Below are positions 36,003 to 44,317 of a stretch of DNA of 64,000 bases, in pieces. Made by a program: the position numbers and the translations under genes. Origin of the DNA: Phytopseudomonas argentinensis (GTDB lineage Bacteria > Pseudomonadota > Gammaproteobacteria > Pseudomonadales > Pseudomonadaceae); NCBI RefSeq assembly GCF_900113905.1, contig NZ_FORC01000005.1:62001-126000 (forward strand), read 5' to 3'. The number at the start of each line of letters is the position of its first letter. Position 1 is the stretch's first letter. The notes under the pieces are model-generated. The model saw only the letters and a list, made by a program, of their open reading frames with translations, searched no databases and was not told the origin of the DNA.

Positions 36003-36028
36003 CAAAAAAGCCGACCCGAAGGTCGGCT
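36003..36028 (-). terminator. Intrinsic terminator after the aldehyde dehydrogenase gene
   Basis: On the minus strand AGCCGACC / GGTCGGCT with a TTCG loop (the very stable UUCG type) followed by a run of T. It ends the gguC-aldehyde dehydrogenase transcript 25 bases past the stop. Confidence 0.9.
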
Positions 36029-36052
36029 ATCTCGTCGCAGCGCAGCTGGTGC

Positions 36053-37630
36053 TTACAGCGCGTCGCGACTGCTGGCGCCGTCTACCAGACGGGCGATACC
36101 CAGCGGGTTGGCGTTCTTCAGGGCGTCGGGCAGCAGGGCGTCCGGGCAGTTCTGGTAACAAACCGGGCGCAGGAAGCGGTCGATGGCCAGGGTGCCGACG
36201 GATGTACCGCGAGCATCGGAGGTCGCCGGGTACGGGCCGCCATGCACCATGGCATCGCAGACTTCGACACCGGTCGGGTAGCCATTGAACAGCACGCGAC
36301 CGACCTTCTGCTCGAGCAGCGCGAACAGCGCCTCGCTGCCGGCCAGATCACCCGGCTCGGTGATCAGCGTGGCGGTCAGCTGGCCGTGCAATCCCTCGAT
36401 GGCCTTGATCAGCTCGGCCTGGTCGGCTACCTCGACGACGATGGTGGTCGGCCCGAAGACTTCTTCCTGCAGACGCTCGTCCCCCTCGAGCAACAGGCTG
36501 ACATCGGCCTTGAACAGCTGTGGGCGCGCCTGTTTGCCTTCCTGCGCGGTGCCAGCCAGGTGGGTGATGCCCGGGTGTGCGGCGAGCGCAGCGATGCCTT
36601 TGCCATAGCCTTCCAGGCCGCCGGCATTGAGCAGGGTCTGCGGCGGCTGCTCGGCCATCTTGGCGGTCAGGCTGTGCAGAAAGGCGCTGAATTCCGGCGA
36701 GCGAATACCGAGCACCAGGCCGGGGTTGGTGCAGAACTGGCCAGCGCCCAGCACCACCGATGCGGCCAGTTCACCGGCGACTTTCTCGCCACGGGCCTTG
36801 AGGGCTTCGGGCAGGAGGATGACCGGGTTGATGCTGCTCATCTCGGCGAACACCGGGATCGGTTGCGGGCGCGCCGCAGCCATGTCGCACAGGGCACGGC
36901 CGCCGCGTAGCGAGCCGGTGAAGCCGACCGCCTGGATGGCCGGGTGCTTGACCAGCGCGGCACCGACGATGCCACCATAGATCATGTTGAACACGCCCTT
37001 GGGCATGCCGGTTTTCTCGGCCGCGCGCAACAGCGCCGCGCCCACCAGGGCAGTGGTGGTCATATGGCCAGGGTGGGCCTTGAACACCACCGGGCAACCG
37101 GCAGCCAGGGCCGAGGCGGTGTCGCCGCCGGCCGTGGAGAACGCCAGCGGAAAGTTGCTGGCACCGAATACGGCGACCGGGCCGAGGCCGATGCGGTACT
37201 GGCGAATGTCCGGGCGCGGCAGCGGCTGGCGATCCGGCAGGGCACGGTCGATGCGCGCACCGAGGAAATCGCCACGGCGCAGCACCTGGGCAAACAGGCG
37301 CATCTGCCCGCTGGTACGCCCGCGCTCACCCTGAATGCGGCCGCTCGGCAACGCGGTTTCGCGGCAGACGATGGCGATGAAATCCTCGCCCAGGCCGTCC
37401 AGTTCATCAGCGATGGCGTCGAGAAACTCGGCGCGTCGGCTCGCCGGCAGGCTGCGATAGGCCGGGTAGGCAGCGGCGGCGGCCTTGGCGGCGGCATCGA
37501 CTTCCTGCTCGGTGGCCTCGACGAATTCGTACGGCAGTGTTTCGCCGGTGGTGGCATCGACGCTCTGCAGCTTCACGCTGCCGCGGGCGCTGTAGGCGCC
37601 GCCGATGATGTTGTGGCCATTGACGGACAT
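36053..37630 (-). CDS. Aldehyde dehydrogenase, 2,5-dioxovalerate (ketoglutarate semialdehyde) type
   Basis: A 525-residue NAD(P)-dependent ALDH. The ATG at 37630 (MSVNGHNIIGGAYSARGSVKLQSVDATTGETL) follows AGGAGGAAG. The cofactor region has VFGASNFPLAFSTAGGDTASALAAGCPVVFKAHPGH, which resembles the KGSADH subfamily (FPLAFSTAGGD) more than betaine or succinate-semialdehyde enzymes. The catalytic Glu is in FAEMSSINPVI and the nucleophilic Cys in GQFCTNPG. Expected reaction: alpha-ketoglutarate semialdehyde to alpha-ketoglutarate, the last step of non-phosphorylative pentonate or glucarate degradation. Its partner upstream would supply the substrate. Confidence 0.85.
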   Translation of the reverse strand: MSVNGHNIIGGAYSARGSVKLQSVDATTGETLPYEFVEATEQEVDAAAKAAAAAYPAYRSLPASRRAEFLDAIADELDGLGEDFIAIVCRETALPSGRIQGERGRTSGQMRLFAQVLRRGDFLGARIDRALPDRQPLPRPDIRQYRIGLGPVAVFGASNFPLAFSTAGGDTASALAAGCPVVFKAHPGHMTTTALVGAALLRAAEKTGMPKGVFNMIYGGIVGAALVKHPAIQAVGFTGSLRGGRALCDMAAARPQPIPVFAEMSSINPVILLPEALKARGEKVAGELAASVVLGAGQFCTNPGLVLGIRSPEFSAFLHSLTAKMAEQPPQTLLNAGGLEGYGKGIAALAAHPGITHLAGTAQEGKQARPQLFKADVSLLLEGDERLQEEVFGPTTIVVEVADQAELIKAIEGLHGQLTATLITEPGDLAGSEALFALLEQKVGRVLFNGYPTGVEVCDAMVHGGPYPATSDARGTSVGTLAIDRFLRPVCYQNCPDALLPDALKNANPLGIARLVDGASSRDAL

Positions 37631-37697
37631 GAATACTTCCTCCTGGTCAGAACCCTGCGGGGCCAAAACTGGCCGCGACATGGGTAACGGTGGATGG

Positions 37698-38693
37698 TTA
37701 AAGTGCTGTGACGCTGCCCGGCTGCAGCGGTTCATCAGCCGCCACCAGGCCGTTGCGCAGGGGCGCGCCGAATTCGCTCATTTCGATCTCGAAGGTGTCG
37801 CCAGGCTGCGCCTGAATGCCGTCGGCATAGGACAGCGTAGCGGTACCGAAGTAATGCACGTGCACATCGCCCGGGCGCAGGAACTGCTGGTATTTGAAGT
37901 GGTGGAACTCCAGGTTCTCCAGGCTGTGGCACATGTTCTGCTCGCCACTGAGGAATTCCTTCTCCCAGATCACCTCGCCGCTGCGATGAATACGGCTGGT
38001 ACCGGCCAGGTGAGCGGGCAGCGCGCCAACGCGCAGTTCCGGCCCGTAGGCGCAGAAACGCAGCTTGGAGTGCGCCAGGTACAGGTAATTGCGGCGCTCC
38101 AGCACATGGTCGGAGAACTCGTTGCCCAGGGCATAACCGAGGCGGTAGGGCTTGCCATCGTCGCCGATCACGTACAGGCCGACCAGCTCCGGCTCCTCGC
38201 CACCATCTTCGGCGAAGGCCGGTAGCGGCAGGTCGGCGCCAGGGCGCACGACGATGCTGCCGTCCCCCTTGTAGAACCACTCCGGCTGCGCGCCGATCTT
38301 GCCGGCACCTGGCTTGCCGCCCTCCAGGCCCCAACGGAAGATGCGCATGGTGTCGGTCAGGGTAGCTTCGTCCTGGCCCTTCTGCTGGTGCATCTTGTCG
38401 CGGGTCGAGGCGCTGCCCAGATGGGTAAGGCCGGTGCCGCTGATCAGGCAATGAGCCGGGTCTTGATGATCCAGCGGTGGCAGGATGCGCCCGCCCTGCT
38501 GCAGTTCGGCGTAAGCCGGGCCGGCGTCGCTGCCACGGCCGTCGACTTCGCTCTGCAGGCTGCGCCCGGCGCGGATCGCTGCCAGTGCCAACTCGCGGGT
38601 GCTGGCAACGCCGCGCACGGTACGCACGGCATCGCCGTCGACAACGCCAACCTGACGCTGGCCGCTGGTGGATTCGAACTGGATCAGTCGCAT
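37698..38693 (-). CDS. GguC/AraD1 family (FAH-fold) protein, probable keto-deoxy sugar acid dehydratase
   Basis: A 331-residue fumarylacetoacetate-hydrolase-fold protein of the GguC/AraD1 group. Family blocks: CLISGTGLTHLGSASTRDKMH, LGYALGNEFSDHVLERRNYLYLAHSKLR (metal-site Glu/Asp) and the C-terminal GDTFEIEMSEFGAPLRNGL. FAH-fold relatives dehydrate 2-keto-3-deoxy-pentonates to ketoglutarate semialdehyde, exactly what the downstream dehydrogenase would oxidise. The reaction is inferred from family and pairing. No sugar-acid importer or first dehydratase is adjacent, so the cluster is a short form. Confidence 0.8.
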   Translation of the reverse strand: MRLIQFESTSGQRQVGVVDGDAVRTVRGVASTRELALAAIRAGRSLQSEVDGRGSDAGPAYAELQQGGRILPPLDHQDPAHCLISGTGLTHLGSASTRDKMHQQKGQDEATLTDTMRIFRWGLEGGKPGAGKIGAQPEWFYKGDGSIVVRPGADLPLPAFAEDGGEEPELVGLYVIGDDGKPYRLGYALGNEFSDHVLERRNYLYLAHSKLRFCAYGPELRVGALPAHLAGTSRIHRSGEVIWEKEFLSGEQNMCHSLENLEFHHFKYQQFLRPGDVHVHYFGTATLSYADGIQAQPGDTFEIEMSEFGAPLRNGLVAADEPLQPGSVTAL

Positions 38694-38789
38694 GGCTTAT
38701 CTCTCTTGTCAGTCGCTTGCCCGAACGGGTACAGGGCAGACTTTACGAACTCAACGCCAGCCTGCCTAATGACAGGCTCTGATCAAGCA

Positions 38790-38804
38790 ATAACCGATGG
38801 TTAT
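38790..38804. promoter_or_regulatory. Palindromic LysR-type operator
   Basis: ATAACC-GAT-GGTTAT, a perfect 6-bp dyad in the 103-base divergent gap. It fits the T-N11-A layout of LysR binding boxes. The right arm contains the upstream candidate ATG of the LysR gene, so occupancy could block its own expression. Confidence 0.55.
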
Positions 38805-39729
38805 CACCATGCTCGCATCCCTCCCCGCCCTGGTTTCCCGACTACGCCTGAAACAGCTGCGCCTGCTTATCGCCCTCGACGAACAGGGCTCGCTGCACAA
38901 GGCCGCCGAGGCCGTGGCGATCAGCCAGCCGGGGGCGACCAAGGCGCTCAACGAGATCGAATCGGCATTCGGCACGCGGCTGTTCGCCCGCACCAGCCAG
39001 GGCCTGGAAGCCAACGACCTGGGGCGTTGCGCTATTCGCTACGCGCGGCTGATCCACAGCGACCTGGCGCACCTGCGCGAAGAAATGCTCGGCATCCTGC
39101 AGGGCCAGGGCGGGCGCCTGGTGGTAGGGGTGATCATGGGTGCGGTGCCGCACCTGACCCGCGCGCTGTCGCGGTTGCGCGCGCGCCAGCCGGAACTGTC
39201 GGTGGAAATCGTCGAAGACACCAGTGCGCGGCTGCTCAGCCTGATCGACCAGGGCCGCCTGGACCTGGCGATCTGCCGCACCAGCGTGAGCCGCCGACCG
39301 GATGATTACGACTGCCTGAGCCTGCATGACGAACAGCTGAAAGTGGTGGCCAACCCCGCGCACCCGCTGGCCACCACGCCGGGTCTGAGCCTGGCGCAAC
39401 TGGCGGCCTACAGCTGGGTGGTGTTCCCGGCGAACATGCCGATGCGCCTGGTACTGGAGCGGGCATTCAGCGACGCCGAGCTGGAGTTTCCGCGCTACCC
39501 GCTGGAAACCGCCTCGACCTTCGCCACCCTGATGCTGCTGCAGGAAGACCCGCACCTGGTAGCGCTGATGCCACGGGAAACCGCCCAGTCGGCGGCGCGG
39601 TCGGGCCAACTGGCATGCCTGGAACTGGCCCAGGTGCTGCGCAGCGAACCCTATGGGGTGATCAGCCGCCGCGGCTCGCCGCTTTCGTCGCCGGCGCGTT
39701 TGCTGCTGGAGGAGCTGCGGACTTCCTAG
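38797..39729 (+). CDS. LysR family transcriptional regulator
   Basis: A 310-residue LTTR. The N-terminal winged helix-turn-helix is LRLLIALDEQGSLHKAAEAVAISQPGATKALNEIE (about residues 20-55), then a linker helix, and a two-lobe periplasmic-binding-like effector domain from about residue 95 (GGRLVVGVIMGAVPHLTRAL... PLATTPGLSLAQLAAYSWVVFP). Two starts are possible, ATG 38797 and ATG 38809; neither has a clear ribosome site, and the first overlaps the operator dyad. Divergent from gguC, so it is the likely regulator of that operon. Confidence 0.88.
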   Translation: MVITMLASLPALVSRLRLKQLRLLIALDEQGSLHKAAEAVAISQPGATKALNEIESAFGTRLFARTSQGLEANDLGRCAIRYARLIHSDLAHLREEMLGILQGQGGRLVVGVIMGAVPHLTRALSRLRARQPELSVEIVEDTSARLLSLIDQGRLDLAICRTSVSRRPDDYDCLSLHDEQLKVVANPAHPLATTPGLSLAQLAAYSWVVFPANMPMRLVLERAFSDAELEFPRYPLETASTFATLMLLQEDPHLVALMPRETAQSAARSGQLACLELAQVLRSEPYGVISRRGSPLSSPARLLLEELRTS

Positions 39730-39761
39730 TCGTCGCTTCGTGGGATGGGGCGGGCCGCGTA

Positions 39762-39794
39762 GGTGAAACCCATCAATTCCCGATGGGTTTCACC
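39762..39794. repeat. Extragenic inverted repeat after the LysR gene
   Basis: A 13-bp perfect dyad GGTGAAACCCATC / GATGGGTTTCACC with a 7-nt loop. The wider sequence (GTAGG...CATCCTAC) belongs to the GTAGGATGGGT type of Pseudomonas extragenic repeat. Lies in the convergent gap between the LysR gene and dctP-like gene and may end both transcripts. Confidence 0.7.
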
Positions 39795-39821
39795 CATCCT
39801 ACGGTCTTGCGCTGATCTAAA

Positions 39822-39889
39822 TGTGGAAGCAGGCCATGCCCGCGAAAAAAATCCCGGGCATGGACTGGGCGTCCCCGCCCGCTTCCACA
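39822..39889. repeat. Degenerate REP-like element
   Basis: Outer arms TGTGGAAGC (39822-39830) and GCTTCCACA (39881-39889) enclose GCCATGCCCGCGA and CCCGGGCATGG, a variant of the GTGGGAGCGGGC REP with extra bases. About 68 bases, immediately downstream of the dctP-like gene on its strand. Confidence 0.65.
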
Positions 39890-39918
39890 GGACTTCGGCG
39901 GCAGTCCGACTTAACCAA

Positions 39919-40908
39919 TCAACGCCGATTGACCGTCTGCGCCGCACGCAGCACATCAGTGCCGATCTCGGCCTCGAAACGCTGCCACACCGGGCGCATC
40001 GCTTCGCGCCAGGCTTCGCGCTGCTCGTGGGTCAGGGTGATGATCTGCGCGCGGCCGGCGGCGACCAGCTGCTCGCGGCTCTTGCGGTTCAGCTCCTCGG
40101 CGTCCTGATTCACCTTGAAGCTGACCTCCTCGATGATCGCTTCCAGCTGAGTACGCACCTGATAGGGAATGCTGATCCAGAACTTGGAGTTGCTGATCAG
40201 CATGTAGTTGAGCGAACCGTGGTTGGTTTCGGTGATGAACGGCTGCACGCTGTCGAGCTTCTGGCTGGCCAGGTTCGACCAGGGGTTTTCCGCGCCTTGC
40301 ACGCTACCCTGCTGCAGCGCCGCCAGGGTTTCGCTGAAGGCCATCTTGCTGGCGGTGGCGCCGATCTGGGCGAACTGCGCCTCCAGTACCGGAGATGGCT
40401 GAATACGGAAGTTCAGGCCCTTGGCATCGGCCGGCGCCTTCAGCGCGCGGGTGGCGGAAAGCTGCTTCATGCCGTTGTTCCAGTAGGCCAGGCCGTAGAT
40501 GTCGTGGCCCGCCATGGAGCGCAGCAGCTCGCGGCTTTTCTCACGCTTCTGAAAGCGCTTTACCGCCTCCAGGTCATCGAACAGGAACGGCAGGTCGAAC
40601 ACCTGAAGTTGCTTGGTGTAGGCATCGAACTTGGACAGCGACGGCGCCAACATCTGCACCTTGCCGTCACGCAGCGCCTGCAGCTCGTCCTCGTCACCGA
40701 ACAGCGTGGAGTTCGGGTACACCTCGACCTTCACCTTGTCGCCCAGGCGCTGTTCGACCAGTTCCTTGAACAGCTGCGCGCCACGGCCTTTCGGGGTGTC
40801 TTCAGCGACCACGTGGGAGAACTTGATGACGATGGGCTCGGCGGCGAACGCCGGCGTGCAGATCAGCAGCACGGCTGACAGGGCGGTGGTGACAACGGAC
40901 TTGAACAT
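39919..40908 (-). CDS. TRAP transporter substrate-binding protein (DctP family), orphan
   Basis: A 329-residue periplasmic binding protein. The ATG at 40908 (MFKSVVTTALSAVLLICTPAFAAEPIVIKFSHVVAEDTPKG) opens a signal peptide cleaved after AFA. FSHVVAEDTPKGRGA, IRIQPSPV-like LNFRIQPSPV and the conserved ligand Arg region (GLNFRIQ), plus GAENPWSNL, are typical DctP features for C4-dicarboxylate-like acids. No DctQ or DctM membrane gene is nearby, so it must work with distant components or serve as a lone receptor. Divergent from rlmG, as in the P. aeruginosa PA4616/PA4617 pair. Confidence 0.88.
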   Translation of the reverse strand: MFKSVVTTALSAVLLICTPAFAAEPIVIKFSHVVAEDTPKGRGAQLFKELVEQRLGDKVKVEVYPNSTLFGDEDELQALRDGKVQMLAPSLSKFDAYTKQLQVFDLPFLFDDLEAVKRFQKREKSRELLRSMAGHDIYGLAYWNNGMKQLSATRALKAPADAKGLNFRIQPSPVLEAQFAQIGATASKMAFSETLAALQQGSVQGAENPWSNLASQKLDSVQPFITETNHGSLNYMLISNSKFWISIPYQVRTQLEAIIEEVSFKVNQDAEELNRKSREQLVAAGRAQIITLTHEQREAWREAMRPVWQRFEAEIGTDVLRAAQTVNRR

Positions 40909-41209
40909 GCAAAACCTCGGCAATAGCAGACAGCGGCGCATGCGCGAGGCAGCACCTGAAGAAAATGGGTTGCGGATGACCTCGGTGAGGTCGCTGTCGG
41001 CTAGGCCCGGCGCAGCGCGCGGGTGTCCGACTATTATTGGAGGGCTGCGGAGAGGGGTCAGGCAAACGCGACCGTTCTGGCAGGGGCGCGATTCTTGTCG
41101 ATCGCACCCGGCAGAACAAGCGGTAATAACGCCAACTGCTGCACAGCCTGAAGATTCAATGCCCGCGCCGTGGCAGAATGCGCCCCGCCACGCCCATCAC
41201 GAGATCAGC

Positions 41210-42331
41210 ATGTCGTCGTCCTTCGTCACCCCGTTCGCCACCCTCGACCTGCAACGCCAGCCCGAGCAACCCGGCATGCCGCTGCAGGCCTTCGATGCCG
41301 CCGATGCCTACCTGCTCGAGCAGGTGCAGAACCTGCCGGATTGTGCGCGTGTGCTGCTGCTCAATGACAGCTTCGGCGCCCTGGCTTGTGCCCTGGCCGG
41401 CCGTGCGCAGGTGACCAGCAGCGGCGACTCGCACCTGGGCCACCTGGCGCTGCGCCTCAACCTGGCACGCAACGGCCTGGCCGAGGATGCAGTGACCTTC
41501 GTGCCGGCCAGCGAGCCGGTAAGCGGCCCGTTCGATATGGTGCTGATCCGTGTGCCGAAAACCCTGGCGCTGCTGGAAGAACAGCTGATCCGCCTGCACG
41601 GTCAGCTGGCGCCAGGCGCTCAGGTGATCGCCGGCGCGATGATCAAGCACCTGCCCCGCGCGGCCGGCGACCTGCTGGAGCGATACATCGGCGCGGTGCA
41701 GGCCTCGCTGGCGGTGAAAAAGGCCCGCCTGTTGCACGCCACGCCCGAAGCCCGACCAGCGGCGCCGTCGCCCTACCCGACCCGCTACCGCCTCGACAAG
41801 CCGGCGCTGGAGCTGAGCAACCATGCCAACCTGTTCTGCCGCGAAGGCCTGGACATCGGCACCCGCGCCTTCCTGCCGCACCTGCCGCGCCATCTGGATA
41901 ACCGTCGAGTGGCCGACCTGGGCTGCGGCAACGGCGTGCTGGGCATCGTCTACGCCCTCGGCAGCCCCCAGGCCGAGCTGACCTTAGTGGATGAGTCCTA
42001 TATGGCCGTGCAGTCCGCTAGCGAAAACTGGCAAGCCGCCCTGGGCGAGCGCCCGGTGACCATCCGCCCGGGTGACGGCCTGGCCGAACAGACCGAAGAC
42101 TCGCTGGATCTGGTGCTGTGCAACCCGCCCTTCCACCAGCAGCAGGTGGTCGGCGATTTCCTCGCCTGGCGCATGTTCCAGCAGGCACGCAGCGCACTGG
42201 TCACCGGTGGCGAGCTGTGGATCGTCGGCAACCGCCATCTGGGTTACCACGCCAAGCTGGCGCGGCTGTTCCGCGGCGTCGAGCAGGTGGCGGCCACGCC
42301 GAAGTTCGTGGTGCTCAAGGCGACCAAGTAG
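41210..42331 (+). CDS. rlmG: 23S rRNA (guanine1835-N2)-methyltransferase RlmG
   Basis: A 373-residue class I methyltransferase with tandem domains: an N-terminal degenerate Rossmann fold (RVLLLNDSFGALACALAG) and a C-terminal catalytic one (VADLGCGNGVLGIVYAL for SAM; DLVLCNPPFHQQQVVGD, the NPPF motif used for exocyclic amine methylation). Same layout as RlmG/RsmC. The start is the ATG at 41210 (MSSSFVTPFATLDLQRQPEQPG); longer in-frame extensions overlap the divergent promoter. Full length. Confidence 0.93.
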   Translation: MSSSFVTPFATLDLQRQPEQPGMPLQAFDAADAYLLEQVQNLPDCARVLLLNDSFGALACALAGRAQVTSSGDSHLGHLALRLNLARNGLAEDAVTFVPASEPVSGPFDMVLIRVPKTLALLEEQLIRLHGQLAPGAQVIAGAMIKHLPRAAGDLLERYIGAVQASLAVKKARLLHATPEARPAAPSPYPTRYRLDKPALELSNHANLFCREGLDIGTRAFLPHLPRHLDNRRVADLGCGNGVLGIVYALGSPQAELTLVDESYMAVQSASENWQAALGERPVTIRPGDGLAEQTEDSLDLVLCNPPFHQQQVVGDFLAWRMFQQARSALVTGGELWIVGNRHLGYHAKLARLFRGVEQVAATPKFVVLKATK

Positions 42332-42355
42332 ACATTGATATCGCGGCGCCTGCTG

Positions 42356-42432
42356 CCCCGGGTATCGCTGCGCTCAACGCCGGGCTACCAGAGTCACTTG
42401 TAGCCTGAGGTTGAGCGCAGCGATACCCAGCA
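42356..42432. repeat. Extragenic hairpin repeat, copy 1
   Basis: Perfect 19-bp arms GGGTATCGCTGCGCTCAAC (42360-42378) and its complement (42410-42428) around a 31-nt centre that contains an inner GGCTAC/GTAGCC stem. A near-identical copy lies at 48745-48821. It fills the convergent gap between rlmG and the phosphodiesterase gene. Confidence 0.88.
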
Positions 42433-42441
42433 ATCCTTCCC

Positions 42442-43293
42442 TCAGTCGATCAGACCATTGCCGTCATAGAACGGATAAGGCCCGGGATATTCACCGAGCA
42501 CCCCGGTATGGGTGACCAGGCCATGCTCGGCATGCCAGTGATGAAGCAGGTAACCAGGCGGCTCCAGGTTGAAGTGCGCAGGCGCGCCAGGCTGCAGGTC
42601 CAGCACGATCTGATGCGAGACACCAGGGCACACGCAACTCAGGCTGCCGGCAAAACGCCGCTGGATCGCGCGATGCAGGTGCCCGCAAAGCAGCCGCTCC
42701 ACCTGCGGGTGACCGCCGATAAGCCATTCCAGGGCCGCGGCATTGCGAAACGGCTCGCGGTCCATATGGCCGATGCCACTGATGAATGGCGGGTGGTGCA
42801 GGATCAATACTGTCGGCACCTGCGGGCGCAGCGCCAGCTGGGCATCCAGCCAGCGCAACTGGCTGTCCTGCAACTGCCCTCCGTGGCTGCCGGGAATCGT
42901 CGTGTCGAGGCCGATCAGGCGCACCGGGTGGCTGTCGATCACCCAGTCCAACGGCGCCTCGGGCGATGGCGACAGGTAGGCGTGATCGGCAAAGGCGGCC
43001 AGCAGATGGCCGCGATCATCATGATTGCCGGGCACCAGGTAATAGGGCATGGCCAGGCGCTGCAGCTCCGGGCGCAGCACGGCGTATTCGTCCGGGTGGC
43101 CGAAGTCCACCAGGTCACCGCTGATTAGCACGATATCCGGGCGCGGCTGGCTGGCGTTCAGGTGCTCGACCGCGCGGCGCAGCGCCGCCAGGGTATCGAC
43201 CACCCCGTAACTCGGCTTGCCGCCGGCCTTGAGGTGCAGGTCGCTGATCTGCGCGATCAGGAAGGTCGAAGCGTTGGGGATGACATCAGGCAT
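42442..43293 (-). CDS. GpdQ-like calcineurin metallophosphodiesterase
   Basis: A 283-residue dinuclear metal phosphoesterase. Ligand motifs in order: SDLHL (D18, H20), SGDLVD (D60), GNHDD (N90, H91), LHHPPF, and CGHLHR. The sequence resembles class III cAMP phosphodiesterase CpdA and especially glycerophosphodiesterase GpdQ (YGVVDT and GHPDEYAVL after the D-x-H). No signal peptide is seen, so it acts in the cytoplasm. It is the last gene of an ABC-import operon and overlaps the ATPase gene by 8 bases, so it likely cleaves the imported compound, perhaps a phosphodiester. The substrate is not known. Confidence 0.82.
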   Translation of the reverse strand: MPDVIPNASTFLIAQISDLHLKAGGKPSYGVVDTLAALRRAVEHLNASQPRPDIVLISGDLVDFGHPDEYAVLRPELQRLAMPYYLVPGNHDDRGHLLAAFADHAYLSPSPEAPLDWVIDSHPVRLIGLDTTIPGSHGGQLQDSQLRWLDAQLALRPQVPTVLILHHPPFISGIGHMDREPFRNAAALEWLIGGHPQVERLLCGHLHRAIQRRFAGSLSCVCPGVSHQIVLDLQPGAPAHFNLEPPGYLLHHWHAEHGLVTHTGVLGEYPGPYPFYDGNGLID

Positions 43294-44317
43294 TGAGGCT
43301 GAACACTCGCTGGGGCTCGACGGCCAGGTTGATCAAATCGCCGGGGGCATGCAGGCGGTCGTCGCTGCTGTCCACCGACAGCGGCTGCGCGCCGCCCACA
43401 TCCACCAGCAGGCGGCTCTGCGCGCCCTGAAAGAATTGCCCGAGCAACCGCCCGCGCACGTGGCCGGGGGCACTGGTCACCTGCAGGTGCTCGGGGCGGC
43501 AATACAGGGTGCCCGGCAATTCGCTGGCGCTCCACGGCAACTCGCCGCCATTGACCTGCACGCCATTGGCGGTACGGCCAAGCACCGCGAAGGCGTTCAG
43601 GGTGCCGATGAAATTCGCCACGAAGGCATTGGCGGGCTGCTGATAGAGCGCCCGCGGCGTGGCGAGCTGGGCGATGCGGCCACGCTCCATGACCAGAATG
43701 CGGTCGCCCAAGGCCATGGCTTCGCCCTGGTCATGGGTGACGAACACGGCGGTGATGGCCAGTTCGCGCAGCAACTGGCCCAGCTCGCTGCGCAGGCGTT
43801 CGCGCAACTGGGCATCCAGGGCCGCCAGCGGCTCGTCGAGCAGCAGTACCCGCGGGCGTGGCGCCACGGCGCGGGCCAGGGCAACGCGCTGGCGCTGACC
43901 ACCGGACAGCTCATGGACGGCGCGGTGGCCATAGCCTTGCAGGCCGACCAGCTCGAGCAACTCGGCGCAACGCCGTTCCCGTTCGGCGCGGGGCATCTTG
44001 CGCACCTTCAAGCCGTAGCCGATGTTGTCGGCCACGTTGAGGTTGGGAAACAGCGCGTAGTTCTGGAACACCATGCCCACGTCGCGGCGCTCGATGGGCA
44101 ATGACGTGACGTCGCGCCCGGCGAACAGCACCTGGCCGGCATCCGGCCGTTCGAGCCCGGCGATCAGGCGCAATGTGGTGGTCTTGCCGCAGCCGGAGGG
44201 GCCAAGGATGGCCAGGGTTTCGCCGGCCTGGATCTCCAGGCTGAGGTCATCCACGGCGACGGTGCCGTCGGCGAACGCCTTGCGGCAGTTGTGCAGGCGA
44301 ATGGAGGTAGCGCTCAT
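43286..44317 (-). CDS. ABC importer ATPase (PotA/FbpC-like)
   Basis: A 343-residue ATPase of the spermidine/iron/2-aminoethylphosphonate importer class. The ATG at 44317 (MSATSIRLHNCRKAFADGTVAVDDL) overlaps the permease stop. Walker A is GPSGCGKTT, the Q-loop is FQNYALFPNL, the signature is LSGGQRQRVALARA and Walker B is VLLLDEPLAALD with H-loop VTHDQ. A C-terminal TOBE-type regulatory domain covers about residues 240-340. It energises the two permeases encoded upstream. Confidence 0.9.
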   Translation of the reverse strand: MSATSIRLHNCRKAFADGTVAVDDLSLEIQAGETLAILGPSGCGKTTTLRLIAGLERPDAGQVLFAGRDVTSLPIERRDVGMVFQNYALFPNLNVADNIGYGLKVRKMPRAERERRCAELLELVGLQGYGHRAVHELSGGQRQRVALARAVAPRPRVLLLDEPLAALDAQLRERLRSELGQLLRELAITAVFVTHDQGEAMALGDRILVMERGRIAQLATPRALYQQPANAFVANFIGTLNAFAVLGRTANGVQVNGGELPWSASELPGTLYCRPEHLQVTSAPGHVRGRLLGQFFQGAQSRLLVDVGGAQPLSVDSSDDRLHAPGDLINLAVEPQRVFSLNA

